64,000 nucleotides of DNA from the NCBI GenBank assembly GCA_039654915.1, contig CM077597.1, positions 87,236,001 through 87,300,000 of the forward strand. Direction: 5' to 3'. A model generated the notes under the pieces. It was not told where the DNA came from. It searched no databases and saw only the letters and a program-made list of their open reading frames with translations. Below, piece by piece: positions 13,609 through 24,414 of the stretch. Numbering within the stretch: the first letter of the stretch is position 1; each line of letters begins with the position of its first letter. The position numbers and the translations under genes are program-made. This stretch comes from Aquilaria yunnanensis (taxonomy: Eukaryota > Streptophyta > Magnoliopsida > Malvales > Thymelaeaceae).

Positions 13609-13860
13609 GAAAACACAGTTTCAACTTAAGTGTTACATCTGGGGCAAAAGGAATTCAAAAATCCTCCACGGAAGGCAAGCTTTGCTGTTGCTGGCAATTC
13701 ATCCATAAGACATTTCCAAATGAATATCTTAAATTTGGGACTAGGACATAAGCCTTACAATCGCTTAACAGTAATAAAGAACTGTGGATCTTAAGAAATG
13801 TCAAGACTATCTAAGCCCGCAGAGACTGAAAGAGCAGGAATGAAGAATATAAGATCTTTG
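13609..13860. other. short spacer between LINE copies
   Basis: I see no recognisable feature. Confidence 0.4.
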
Positions 13861-14541
13861 ATTTGCAGATGGAACAAGATATCCAAAAGGTCTCAACTCC
13901 AACCCAAATCCTGATCTGAAGGTAGATCCAAAACCTTGAGGTTCTTATCAGAATGAAAAACAAAGCATGTAGCTCTGAGAAAATTCAAAGATACACTAGG
14001 TATCCAGGGATCATACCATACATATATAGAAGAACCATCCCTAATACACCACTTACATGCTTGACCAAGAAGACTACGCCCATGAAGTAATTAGGCTTCT
14101 CCAAATAGGGGTTGCATTGCTCTTATTCCCAATGGACCATATAGATTGGGAATTGCTATATTTAGCTGTTAGAACCAAATAGACCAGTTTATTAGGATTC
14201 CTAGCAAATATTCTTCAGAAAGTTCTAGCCATAAAGATTTGGTTGAAAAGCCTCATATCCTTAATTCGTCAACCACAAAGCCCTTTGGGTAACATCAGGT
14301 GACTTTTTTGCTTGAGATGGAGACCATTTTTATCCAAAGAGCCAGACCACCAGAACTAGATAAATTTACTAGAAATCTTATCGAAGCGCATAACTGGTAC
14401 TTTAAAAAGGGACATGATATAAATAGGAAACAAAGTCATAGTAGAGTTGATTAGTGTGAGTCTCCCAGCATTATTAAACATCTTCTGCTTCCAGTTATTT
14501 GGATGTGATAAAAACTTATCGACTAGGAATTGGGAAGAAGA
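13861..14541 (-). pseudogene. LINE remnant (minus), downstream part
   Basis: Minus-strand frames show, in sense order, KQKMFNNAGRLTLINSTM (14356-14562 frame), PVMRFDKISSKFI, PKGLCG-RIKDMRLFNQIFMART, and a GDGSSIYVWYDPWIPS-like block near 13990-14040. This is the conserved order after the RT core of plant L1 ORF2. Stops and frame changes throughout. The upstream part of the same copy lies at 18991-19298; Copia-B is inserted between the two. Confidence 0.75.
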
Positions 14542-14796
14542 TGAAGGGAATGGAACAGACAAGAAGAAATGGAAACTGGAATTCCTCTGTGTTTTATTAC
14601 TTGAGCATCACGCCTTTAAATAGGCAAAACATGAACTTATAGATAGGACCAAATAAAAACAACTTAACGTAAACTAATAGAAAATCAGCAACTAATCTGA
14701 GAAAAAATAGGAACAAACTAACAGCTTTAGGAACAAACTAACAGCTTTGACTTATTCTTTAGCTATTCCAGCAGATTCTTTGAATCATCTCCAACA
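14542..14796 (-). repeat. Copia-B 3' LTR (255 bp)
   Basis: Same as the 5' LTR except for an extra tandem copy of a 20-bp segment (14709-14728 and 14729-14748) and two substitutions. Confidence 0.95.
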
Positions 14797-17700
14797 CTCC
14801 CCCTTGATTCAAAGGTAGAGACATGAAGCTCTTTCAGAAGTTTTTTAAACTTTACTTGAGGTAGAGCTTTTGTAAATATATCAGCAAGCTGGCAATCAGA
14901 CTTACAGAATTCCAAACTTATCTCCTTCCTCGCCACCAAATCTCGAATGAAATGATGTCTTATTTCAATATGTTTGGTTCTTCCGTGCATGACAGGATTC
15001 TTAGTCATGGCTACTGCAGACTTGCTGTCACAATGAAGCCGAGTTGCTTCTTCTTGCTTCTGATTTAGGTCCTCCAGAATTCTTCTTATCCATACTGCCT
15101 GACACGCAGCAGATCTTCTTATCCATACTGCCTGACACGCAGCAGAGGCTGCTGCAACATACTCTGCTTCAGCTGAAGAAAGCGCAACAGTTGCTTGTTT
15201 CTTTGAGCTCCAAGATATGGGGCCTGAACCAATGCTGAAACAAATTTCCGGATGTACTCTTCCTGTCTTCTTGTGCACCAGCCCAGTCGCTATCTGTGTA
15301 TCCCTCTAATTTGACTGTCTTTGTCCTGAAATACCACACGCCATAGCCTTTAGTACCAGCTACATACCGTAAGATTCTTTTCGCAGCGCCATAGTGTTGT
15401 TTCGTTGGCTTTTGCATGAACCTGGATACAAGCCCAACTGCAAAAGATAAGTCAGGCCTTGTATGTGTAAGGTAAATTAGCTTCCCAACTAGGCTCCTGA
15501 ACCTTCTTGCATCTGTCTTCTCAGTCGAATCTTCAAGTGTCAATTTCTCATTGGTGTTCATTGGAGTTGACATTGTTTCGCTCTCTTCCATGTGAAATTG
15601 TTTCAACAGATTCTCTGCATATTGTTGTTGAGACAAAAAAATGCCTTGACTCGTTTGCTGTACCTCTAGCCCAAGGAAGTGATGTAGTTCCCCCAGATCA
15701 GACATATCAAACATGTTCATCATTTGATGCTTAAACTCAAATATCAAATCAGTTGATGAACCCGTATACACCATATCATCTACGTATAGGCTAATCAAAA
15801 CAATATCATGAGTACCTTGTTTCTTGAAGTACAATGTGGGCTCGCTTGAACTCTTTTCATAGCCAGTTGTGTGAAAGAACTGATCGATTCGACTATACCA
15901 TGCACGGGGGGCTTGCTTTAACCCATACAATGCTTTTCTCAATCGGTAAACTTTGTGTTCTTCATTAGGAATCACAAAGCCTTCTGGTTGCTCCACGTAC
16001 ACTTCTTCTTCCAATTCTCCATTTAAAAATGCCGATTTCACGTCAAACTGATACAATTTCCATTGATGTTGGGCAGCTAATGCAAGTAGAATTTTAACCG
16101 TATCGAATCTTGCTACTGGAGAGAAAGTCTCCTGGTAGTCCACTCCAGATTCTTGTGTGAAGCCACGTGCAACCAGCCTTGCTTTATGTCGTTTTATGCT
16201 ACCATCTGAATGGAATTTCGTTTTGAAAATCCATTTAAGACTGATTGATTTTTTTTCCTTCAGGCAATTTGCTGAGTTGCCAGGTTTCGTTCTTTTCAAT
16301 GGCGCTCATCTCTTCTTCCATTGCTGACTTCCAGATTTCATTTTGTAAAGCCTCTTCTACGATCATTGGATCTCCTGTAAACAAGGCTAGAGTTGATGAA
16401 TAAATATCACTTAGTGACCGCTGCTTGTGCTGATGCATTTCAGGAGATGACCCTTCAGACACTGCAGCTGGTGAATGTGCAGGAGTGTTCGGTTCTGAAT
16501 CATGATCGATCACTTCTACAGTTTGATCATCAACTTCTGTATCTACTGCAGCACCTGGCCCATCTGCGATAGTACTCCAACCTTTCTGTTCATCAAATTT
16601 AACATCTCGACTAATAATAATATTATTAGTCTCTGGATTATATAACTGGTAGGCTTTAGAATTGGAACAATAGCCTACAAAGATATATTTTTTTGCCTTT
16701 TGATCGAGTTTGTGTCTGTTAACAGGAATTAAGCCGAAACACACACATCCAAAAACCCGTAAATGAGATACTGAAGGTATAAATTCATACCATGCTTCAA
16801 AGGGGGTCTTGTTCCATACTGATTTTGTAGGAGATAGGTTAAGCAAATACACAGAGGTGGCTACAGCTTCTGCCCAGAAACTGTCAGAGAGATTCTTTGA
16901 TTTCAACATGCAACGAGCCATTTCTACAATGGTTCTATTTTTCCGCTCAGCAACTCCATTCTGCTCAGGGGTATAAGGCGTTGTAAGCTCCCTTTTGATA
17001 CCCTCTTCTTCACAAAAATCGATGAATTCTTTGGAGAGAAACTCCCCTCCCCTGTCAGTCCGTAATGCCTTCAACTCTTCATTGCTTTGCTTTTCAAGAG
17101 ACATCTTGAACTTCTTAAAATGTCCAAAAGCTTCTGACTTTGCTTTCATGAAATAAATCCAACTCATTCGAGAGTAATCATCAATAAATAAAATAAAATA
17201 CTTACTTCCAGCAAGAGATGCTGTCTTCATAGGACCACATATATCAGCGTGCACAAGTTCAAGTTTCTTCGAAGCTCTCTTTGCTTGACCTTGAGGAAAT
17301 GATTTTCTGACTTGTTTTCCCAAGGCACACCCTTCACAGACGTGCTCCAAGTTACCAATTTTTGGTAACCCTTTCACCATTTGCTTGTTGGAGAGTAATT
17401 GCAGACCTTTGATGTATAGATGACCATATCGGTGATGCCAAAGATTGGTGCCGTCGTCCTTGGTTATCAACGCATGCTTCTCATTGCATGAGAAATCCAC
17501 TGGAAACATTTTGTTTTCAGTCATCTTTGCACAGAGCACTATTTCATTGCTTCCTGTTTTGACTATGCAAGTCCCACTTTCAAAGACAACAGATAATCCA
17601 CTAGCAATTAATTGCCCGACACTAATGAGATTATGGGCCAAGCCAGGTGCAAAGTTAACATTTTTTATAAGCTTTTCTTTACCTTCAACATGGACCACCA

Positions 17701-18702
17701 CTGTACCTCGCCCTTCTATTTGGATTTCTTTGTCGTCACCGAGTTTGACTTGAGACTTCTGAGTTTCATCTAAGTCTTTGAACTTATGTTTGTCACCAGT
17801 CAAGTGGTTTGAACAGGCGCTGTCGATGTACCATACTTCATTTGAGGAAGGTAAAGATTGTATGTAAGTCATGAACAAGTAGTCTTCCCTTTCTGTTTCC
17901 TCTTCAGCATATCTCGCCTGTCCTGGTTTGCTCCAACAATCTTCTTCTTTGTGCCCCATCTTCTTGCAATAGGTGCACTGTAGTGAAGTTGCACGTCCTC
18001 GTCCTCGTCCTCGGCCACGAAACGTGCCTCTTCCTCTGTAGGTTTTTTCTTTCTCCCCCTGAACCTGAAAGGCATGTTCCTCTTCTCTAGCCGAGTTCTT
18101 GTTTATCCTTGCTTCATGTACTTGTAATGAGCCCATAAGCTCATCGATGGAGAGTGTTGACAGGTCCTTTGATTCTTCGATGGCTGCTACTACGTGATCA
18201 AACTTGGGATCCAAGCTCCTTAGAATTTTAGCCACCACTGTCTCATCAGTGATAGTATCTCCATACGTCCGCATTTGGCTGATTATAGTAGATATTCTAG
18301 CAAGAAATTGCTGAATTGTCTCACCACTCTTCATGATTAAGGTTTCAAAATCTCTTCTCAAGGATTGCAGCTTGACTGTGATCACTTTCGCAGATCCTTG
18401 ATACTCAATCTTCAATATATTCCATGCTTGTTTCGATGTTGTTGCTGCAGCAATCCTGGAGAAGATAGATTCGTCCACCGCCTGTTGTATGAAAAATAGA
18501 GCTTTAGCATCTCTCTTTAGATTTTCTCTCTGTCTCGCCTCATCTCCACTTGTTTCAGCAACGCCATTGTCAACTAATTCCCATAGATCTTGAGATTTGA
18601 ACAGTGTTTTCATTTTGATGCTCCAAAACTCATAGGATTCACCTTTAAAGACAAGAATTTGAGGCTGAGAAATATTGACTGCAGAATTGTTGCAAGCCAT
18701 TT
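14797..18702 (-). pseudogene. Copia-B gag-pol polyprotein with two frameshifts
   Basis: Starts at the ATG near 18700 (sense MACNNSAVN). Domains in order: gag; CCHC knuckle CTYCKKMGHKEEDC; protease with DSACSNHLTG (Ala where Gly is usual in DSG); HHCC region (GHLYIKG...CEGCALGKQ); integrase core with D (HADICGP), D (RTDRGGEF) and E (NGVAERKN); RT with YVDDMVYTG; and RNase H with SSAEAEYVAA. The frame shifts inside an 8-base T run on the plus strand (16249-16256), between integrase and RT, and again near 15238-15248, between RT and RNase H. A 33-bp in-frame tandem duplication (15082-15147) repeats SAACQAVWIRR in RNase H. Otherwise well conserved, so the breaks are recent. Confidence 0.93.
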
Positions 18703-18734
18703 GCGAGGAATATCCAACAAACGAACCAGGTTGC

Positions 18735-18755
18735 AACCTGGCTCTGATACCAAAA
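18735..18755 (-). other. Copia-B primer binding site
   Basis: Sense TGGTATCAGAGCC a few bases inside the 5' LTR, complementary to the 3' end of initiator tRNA-Met. Confidence 0.9.
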
Positions 18756-18990
18756 TGAAGGGAATGGAACAGACAAGAAGAAATGGAAACTGGAATTCCT
18801 CTGTGTTTTATTACTTGAGCATCACGCCTTTAAATAGGCAAAACATGAACTTACAGATAGGACCAAATAAAAACAACTTAACGTAAACTAACAGAAAATC
18901 AGCAACTAATCTGAGAAAAAATAGGAACAAACTAACAGCTTTGACTTATTCTTTAGCTATTCCAGCAGATTCTTTGAATCATCTCCAACA
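18756..18990 (-). repeat. Copia-B 5' LTR (235 bp)
   Basis: TG...CA ends; adjoined by the primer site on the inside and by GAAGA on the outside. Confidence 0.95.
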
Positions 18991-19298
18991 GAAGATGACC
19001 TCGACAGATCTTGACACAATCGAGCCCCAAAGTAATTTAGAATACTTGAGTTCACATTGAATGGCACAATATTGCAAAACTCTTGAATCAGACACCTAGA
19101 CACATTGCGACTGAAAATCCGTTCAGACTTTAAAAAATTGATTTCTTGTCCGGGCGCAAGTTGATACAAATGCAAAAGAAAAAAAACTTGAAAAGGGTAT
19201 GTGCAGCGCCTCGGATTATTGGGCCACTTATCGCTCGGTGGGATCGCAACCGCCAGGTGTTTTTGTTTCACATTTTTGTCTCTTCTTAACCAATACAT
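18991..19298 (-). pseudogene. LINE remnant (minus), upstream part
   Basis: The minus-strand frame reads through LYQLAPGQEINFLKSERIF and a NYFGARL block, equivalent to the conserved ASGQ-IN-KS and YLG-P regions of LINE reverse transcriptase. It joins the 13861-14541 fragment when Copia-B is removed. Confidence 0.65.
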
Positions 19299-20220
19299 AA
19301 ATAAATTTGCCGAATTTTCATTGTTTTTGTTTTGCAGATTTTTTTTCTTTTCTTATTCAATCAAATATTCGACGACAAGATGTTTAAATGCGTAATATTT
19401 TTTTATTATTTTCTTAACTAATCAAATATTCGATAACAACATAATTAAGTTCAAAAATTTTGTGCACAATGCGTAAAATTGTCAAACTGCAAACAAAAAC
19501 TCGGTGAAGAAAAAATGTTCATACATTTCGGCGGTTACTAGCCTGTCGGCCACTCTCATTGGAATACCTACCTTACCTTTTATAGATTGATTCGATGAAT
19601 GGAAGCTTCTCAACCACTTGATTGGTCACTTTGAGTCTATGACAGGCTACCATAACCTACTTTTGCTCTATTGCAATAGGTTTGAATGCATCGAGCAACA
19701 GATATTTGTTTGAAATTAATGGGAGCCTATTAATGTTCAAGCCATGCATACGAACGAGAAACGATGAATATGCCCAAGTTCACACACTTCTTCAATAGCT
19801 TTTTTGTCTTTTCCAGAACCGGGTCGCTTGCGACCTTTGCCCGGAATTGCATAAATGAATTAATTCATGCTCATTAATTTCAAACAAACTCCTTTGTAAT
19901 TTTAACTATCTACAAGGTGAATTAAATTCATGCAAATTACTCAAAATAAATGTTAGTATTATTCTCAGTGCTTATTAATTTTAACCCAATTAATAAATCC
20001 TCCTAGCTATATGCACAACATTGGGGCTTGCTATACTATTTTGGAGAGAGCGAACATGATAAGAATCAGACCCATTTCGAATGAAGACAATTTGGTAACA
20101 TAATTTAAGTGAGAAAAATAAGAAAGTACTTCCAAAATCAATTTCCCTTGGTTTCGCAATAGAGCCAATCACCACGTCGGACCACTAAGAATTGGTAGTA
20201 AAGTGTACCGTTTTATATAG
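19299..20220. other. spacer upstream of Ogre-1
   Basis: No recognisable gene. AT-rich stretches alternate with moderately GC segments. The last five bases, TATAG (20216-20220), are the expected left target-site duplication of Ogre-1; its right partner lies beyond the window. Confidence 0.45.
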
Positions 20221-20740
20221 TGTTGACACCCAATTTCGTCCGGCCTTTTTTTAAAAAAAAAAAAAAATTTTTAAAAAAAAATAAATAATTAAAAAAATTA
20301 TTATTATTATTATTATTATTGCTAAAAAATTTTAATTATGTTAATTAGTTTAAAATATATTTTTATTTTGAGAAGATTTGATTTAAAATAATATATGTGT
20401 GAATATGTATGTGTTTGGAATAAAAATAAAATTTCAGAAAAAAATGACAAAAAAATTAAAAGTTTGAGGTAAAAATGACAAAATTGAGAAGTTTCGGATA
20501 AAATTGACAAATTCTGAAAGTTTCAGGAGCTTTGGGTAATTTTTCGCGTCAATTTTGGGCCTAAACGGACGTTTCTAGCCCAAATTGACAGAAAACGTTA
20601 AAATTGTCAAAATCAGAAGCTTCTGAGCTTATCCAGAGCTGGAGTAACGTAAAGGACTGAAACTGTCATTTTACCAATTTAAAAGATAAGTTTAATATTT
20701 TTTATTAATTTATCCGTCTACAGTTCAGCTAAGCTCCTTC

Positions 20741-20748
20741 TATAAATA
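20741..20748 (+). promoter_or_regulatory. Ogre-1 LTR TATA box
   Basis: TATAAATA followed by a C run, in the U3/R part of the LTR and upstream of a GC-rich leader. The same box is present in every LTR copy. Transcription would start about 30 bp downstream, near the AATTCAGTGCTGAACACAC segment. Confidence 0.75.
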
Positions 20749-20964
20749 CCCCCCCAAATTCAGTGCTGAACACACAGAAAATCAGAGAAAAAAGTTCAGA
20801 GCTCCGTTTTAAAAATAGAGAAAATTACAGCCTTATTCCCTAGCCTCTCCTCCTTCTGCCAGAAAGTCTCAAAATTTTATTTTTCTACGATTTGACCATC
20901 TCTTTCGTTTGATCTCCTTCGTTGTTCTCTCTCTCTCTCCTCTCGTTTTCTCTCTCTTTCTCCT

Positions 20965-21250
20965 CCTGCCGCCGTGCTGCCTCGCCCGTTGCCGTCCCGC
21001 CGCCATGCCGCCTCGCCCGTCGCCGTCCTGCCACCATACCGCCTCGCCGCGCCGCCCTCGCCGCGTCACCCTACCCTCGCCGCGTCGTCCCGCCGCCTTG
21101 CTGCCTCGCCCGTTGCCGTCCCGCCGCCGTGCCGCCTCGCCCGTAGCCGTCCTGCCGCCGTACCGCCTCGCCTGGCACGCCGCCCTCGCGTCAGCCTCCC
21201 TCCCCTCCTCCCTTGCTCCCCTGCACGCCCAGCCACGCCTGCGTTCGTCG
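20965..21250 (+). repeat. GC-rich minisatellite in LTR leader
   Basis: Degenerate tandem units of about 24-30 bp built on GCCGCCTCGCCCGTNGCCGTC. Reading frames are open in several phases (Arg/Pro/Ala-rich) simply because stops are rare in this composition. Unit number differs between LTRs: the Ogre-1 right LTR lacks about one unit near 61801-61830. Confidence 0.8.
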
Positions 21251-21761
21251 TCGTTTCCCTGTTTCCATAAAATTCAAAAAAATTGATTTTAAAAGGGTAA
21301 ACTCTCATTTAATCATTCAACTTTTCAATTTCTTTCTATTGAGTCACTAACTTTTTTATTTTGTTCTTGCAGAATTAATTACTAACCTTTTTAATTTTTA
21401 CTTGTTTGTTTATTATTTGTTTATTACTAACCCTTCTTTTATTGTTGTTATTAACAACTAACAACTAACTTACTAACTTTTTTATTGTTGTTAATTAATT
21501 AATTTAATTAACTTGGTTAATTAACTTAATTAACTTGGCTAACTCTTTTATTATTGTTGTTAATTAATTAACTTAATTAAACTTGGCTAACTTTTATTAT
21601 TGTTGTTAACAATTAATTTAATTAAACTTGGCTAATTTTTATTATTGTTGTTAATTAATTTAATCTAACTTTTACTAACCTTTTTTTATTGTTATTAACT
21701 AACTAATCCAACTAATCTAACTATATTAATTGTGCTAACTTTTATTATTATTGTGTTATTA

Positions 21762-21793
21762 AAGTGGATGGCCAAAAAGCCCCACTTTATTAA
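21762..21793 (+). other. LTR stem-loop TAAAGTGG/CCACTTTA
   Basis: TAAAGTGG, then GGC-loop-GCC, then CCACTTTA can pair as an 11-bp stem with a 2-base bulge. It is present in all four LTRs. Role unknown. Confidence 0.6.
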
Positions 21794-22023
21794 TTGAATT
21801 TTTTTATGATTAAAAGATAAAAAAAGAAATTTTATGTGAATAATTTTCTAAAGGCTAATAAAAATTACTTTTTTTTTTATTTTGAAACAAAGTTTTTATT
21901 CCTTTTAATAAACAAACATAATGAAATAATTCAAAAATAAAATAAATAAATAAATAAACATAAAATCATTATTTTAATACATCTTTAAAATTAATAATTA
22001 ATGAAATAAAAAAAATTAAAACT

Positions 22024-22060
22024 CCATGACCAAATGATCCGCCAGGATCCATGGCTCGGA
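22024..22060 (+). other. LTR hairpin motif, copy 1
   Basis: CCATG...GATCC-GCCA-GGATC-CATGG: the inner GATCC/GGATC stem and the outer CCATG/CATGG arms can pair. First of four copies of a 37-bp motif in this LTR. Confidence 0.7.
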
Positions 22061-23022
22061 AATATTTTTAAATAAAATATATAAATAAATTTTTTCTTTA
22101 TAAAAAATAAAAAAAACTTTAGACTAATATATTAATTATCTATTAATATATAATTTTTTTAGTTTTATTTATTAATAAAAAGAATAAAAAGCGTAAAATT
22201 TTTGGGTCAATATTTTTCAGTAATATTTTATTTAAAATAATAAAATATAAATTTTTTAGTAAAAAGAATAAAAAAAGTAATTTTTTGGGTTAATATTTTT
22301 CAGTAAAATTTATTTCTTTTAAAATAATAAAATATAACTTTTTTTTAGTTTTCTTTATTAATAAAAAGAATAAAAAGAGTAAATTTTGGGTTAATATTTT
22401 TCAGTAATATTTTATTTATTTCTTTTAAAATATAACTTTTTTTTAGTTTTCTTTATTAATAAAAAGAATAAAAAGAGTAAATTTTGAGTTAATATTTTTC
22501 AATAATATTTTATTTATTTCTTTTAAAATATAATTTTTTTTAGTTTTCTTTATTAATAAAAAGAATGAAAAGAATAAAAATTTTGGGTTAATATTTTATT
22601 CAGTAATATTTTACTTATTAAAAGATATAACTTTTTGTTTCCTTTATAAAAATCTTAATCAAATAGTTTCAAAATAATACAAAATAAAACAAAAATAATT
22701 GAATTTTCTCTTAAATATTTTTGACTTATTGATTAGATATATTTTCAGAAATATAAATTAAAATTAAAAAAAAATCTTTCATCAAACAAAGAAGAATATA
22801 AAAAATAAAAATATCAAGACTTTTGTTTTAAAATACATATAAGTTTTCAGTTAAATAATCTTTTATTCCAAAATAAATTAAATAAATATCAAAACTTTTC
22901 TTCTTTTGTTTAAAATATACATATAAATTTTTGATTCTCTTAATAAAACAATTACTTTTGGTTAATCTTTTATAAAAAAAAAATAATAATAAAAAATAAA
23001 AAAATAATAAAAAAATTTAGTT

Positions 23023-23116
23023 CATGGTATATTGGCTGGAAACTGTCTCGTGCCCGCTTTTGAGCTGCTTCACCTGGTGAAGAGAGTCTGGCTGAGTAAC
23101 AATGCCCCGTACCATG
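23023..23116 (+). other. structured GC island in LTR
   Basis: A 94-bp island of balanced composition within very AT-rich sequence. Outer arms CATGGTA (23023) and TACCATG (23110) can pair. Inside is the palindrome CTTCACC-T-GGTGAAG (23068-23082). The island is kept in all four LTRs with only scattered changes. Confidence 0.65.
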
Positions 23117-23430
23117 ATCAAAATTTTTATTTTTAAATTCTTTGATTCCTTTAAATTAACTTCTTATTAAATAAAAAAATTAATTTTTTTTAATTCTTTT
23201 ATAAATTGAGTAATTCTTTAAATAATAAATATCCTTCATTAAACAAGAAAAAAATCAAAAAAAGAAAAGATAAGAAAAAGAAAACAAAAGAAAGAAAAGA
23301 AAAGAAAATTAAAAAGTAAAAATAAGAAGAAAAAGAAAGAAAGAAAAAGTAAAAATATAAAGATAAATTTAGTAATTAAACTAAAAATTAATAATAAGAA
23401 TTAAATAATTACGATAAATTAAATCAATTT

Positions 23431-23645
23431 CCATATCCGGATGATCCGGCAGGATCTACGGTTTGGAAAATATCAAACTTTTAAAATAAATAAATTAAAT
23501 AAAAAGATAAAAATCCATATTTTTACGATATGGATTGATTGTTTAAAATTTCACCAAATTCCGTGTCCAAATGACTCGGCAGAGTCCATGGTTCGGAATC
23601 AAAATCTTCCGTGTCCAAATGACTCGGCAGAGTCCATGGTTCGGA
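23431..23645 (+). other. LTR hairpin motif, copies 2-4
   Basis: Copy 2 (23431-23468) has GATCC-GGCA-GGATC. Copies 3 (23561-23597) and 4 (23609-23645) have GACTC-GGCA-GAGTC. Both arms change together, so pairing is kept. Each copy is followed by a TTCGGA/TTTGGA end. Confidence 0.75.
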
Positions 23646-23882
23646 AGTATAAAATTTTATCCGAATTAATTACCAAAATCCACATTTTCGACTAATTCAG
23701 GTAAAATATCTAAATTAACTGAAAAGTTTTAAAAGCAAAGTAAAACAAAATTAAAATCAACTAAGGTGCCAATTTTTTGGGCGTTTTAACAAAGTTGTTT
23801 TAACGTAACCGTACTCCCGATCCCCGAACTCTCGCAGACCATATTTTAGGTATCCAATCGACCTAAGAAAAAAACAGATTGG

Positions 23883-23893
23883 TGGCGACTCCA
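23883..23893 (+). repeat. primer-site-like sequence inside LTR end
   Basis: TGGCGACTCCA here is identical to the first 11 bases of the real primer site 34 bp downstream. Confidence 0.8.
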
Positions 23894-23916
23894 GAAAACC
23901 CGACGTTGCCACAGCT

Positions 23917-23935
23917 TGGCGACTCCACTGGGGAC
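23917..23935 (+). other. Ogre-1 primer binding site
   Basis: TGGCGACTCCACTGGGGAC, three bases after the LTR end. It fits the 3' end of a tRNA-Arg, the primer class reported for Ogre elements. Confidence 0.85.
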
Positions 23936-24414
23936 TCGACGTTAGTGAGTCGAGCCTAAAGTTGATTTGTTTTTTTATTTACTTTGCTTTACTATTATGT
24001 GGATTTATATATTATATTTACTTAAGTAAACATGCATAATGCATTCACAAAATGAAGCTCTATACCCGAGCTTCCTTAAATCAAACACGATTCTTTCTAA
24101 GCGGAATTGGTGTTGCTGTCCTTGTGAGGCCACGGTCTCCAAGCCTTCACCGGTTTCAAAGTAGCAAAGTAGTGTATTGCCTTCTGAGACGGTTAGTCTC
24201 TGCATGGGCCCACGAAAAGCTACGACTCGAATTAATCCATTCCTTACATAAACCCTAGAGGGTAAGGAATCGGGCCATCACTATGATTCAGTGACGGGAT
24301 TCGGGAACTATCCCTTGCCTTTTTGATAAACCACCTTCTGCATGTAGAATTCCTTGTGAGAAGCAACATTTTGGAAATCGCTTTTCAAAGGACTTCATCC
24401 CAATCGAAGCCTTT
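23936..24414 (+). other. Ogre-1 untranslated leader with a short ATG frame
   Basis: Leader between the primer site and ORF1. A 68-codon ATG frame (24052-24258) is kept in Ogre-2 (54565-54765) with a few changes. I see no domain in it; conservation may only reflect the close relationship of the two copies. It could act as an upstream ORF on the genomic RNA. Confidence 0.4.

Larger units (their letters stand above)
14542..18990 (-). mobile_element. Copia-B: Ty1/copia element with near-identical LTRs
   Basis: Bounded by LTRs starting TGTTGGAGATG and ending CCCTTCA in sense, with a perfect 5-bp target duplication GAAGA (14537-14541 and 18991-18995). Primer site TGGTATCAGAGCC (minus strand, just left of 18756) matches initiator tRNA-Met as in most plant copia elements. 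The LTRs differ by two obvious substitutions and one 20-bp tandem duplication, so this is a fairly recent insertion. It is inserted in a minus-strand LINE. The polyprotein has two frameshifts, so the copy is probably no longer autonomous. Confidence 0.95.
20221..23913 (+). repeat. Ogre-1 5' LTR (3693 bp)
   Basis: Begins TGTTGACACC and ends GTTGCCACA, immediately before the primer site. It contains, in order, a poly-A/T-rich U3, a TATA box, a GC-rich minisatellite, an AT-rich body with repeated TTTATTAATAAAAAGAATAAA-like segments, a structured GC island, and four copies of a hairpin motif. The same order occurs in the other three LTRs in the window. Confidence 0.95.

Noticed and set aside
20909..21308. 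Arg/Pro/Ala-rich reading frames in several phases in the LTR
   Set aside because: Produced by the GC-rich minisatellite; open in several frames at once and on both strands, so not a gene.
23023..23116. tRNA or tRNA-derived SINE in the LTR island
   Set aside because: No A/B box or clover-leaf with anticodon could be built; only the outer arms and one palindrome pair.
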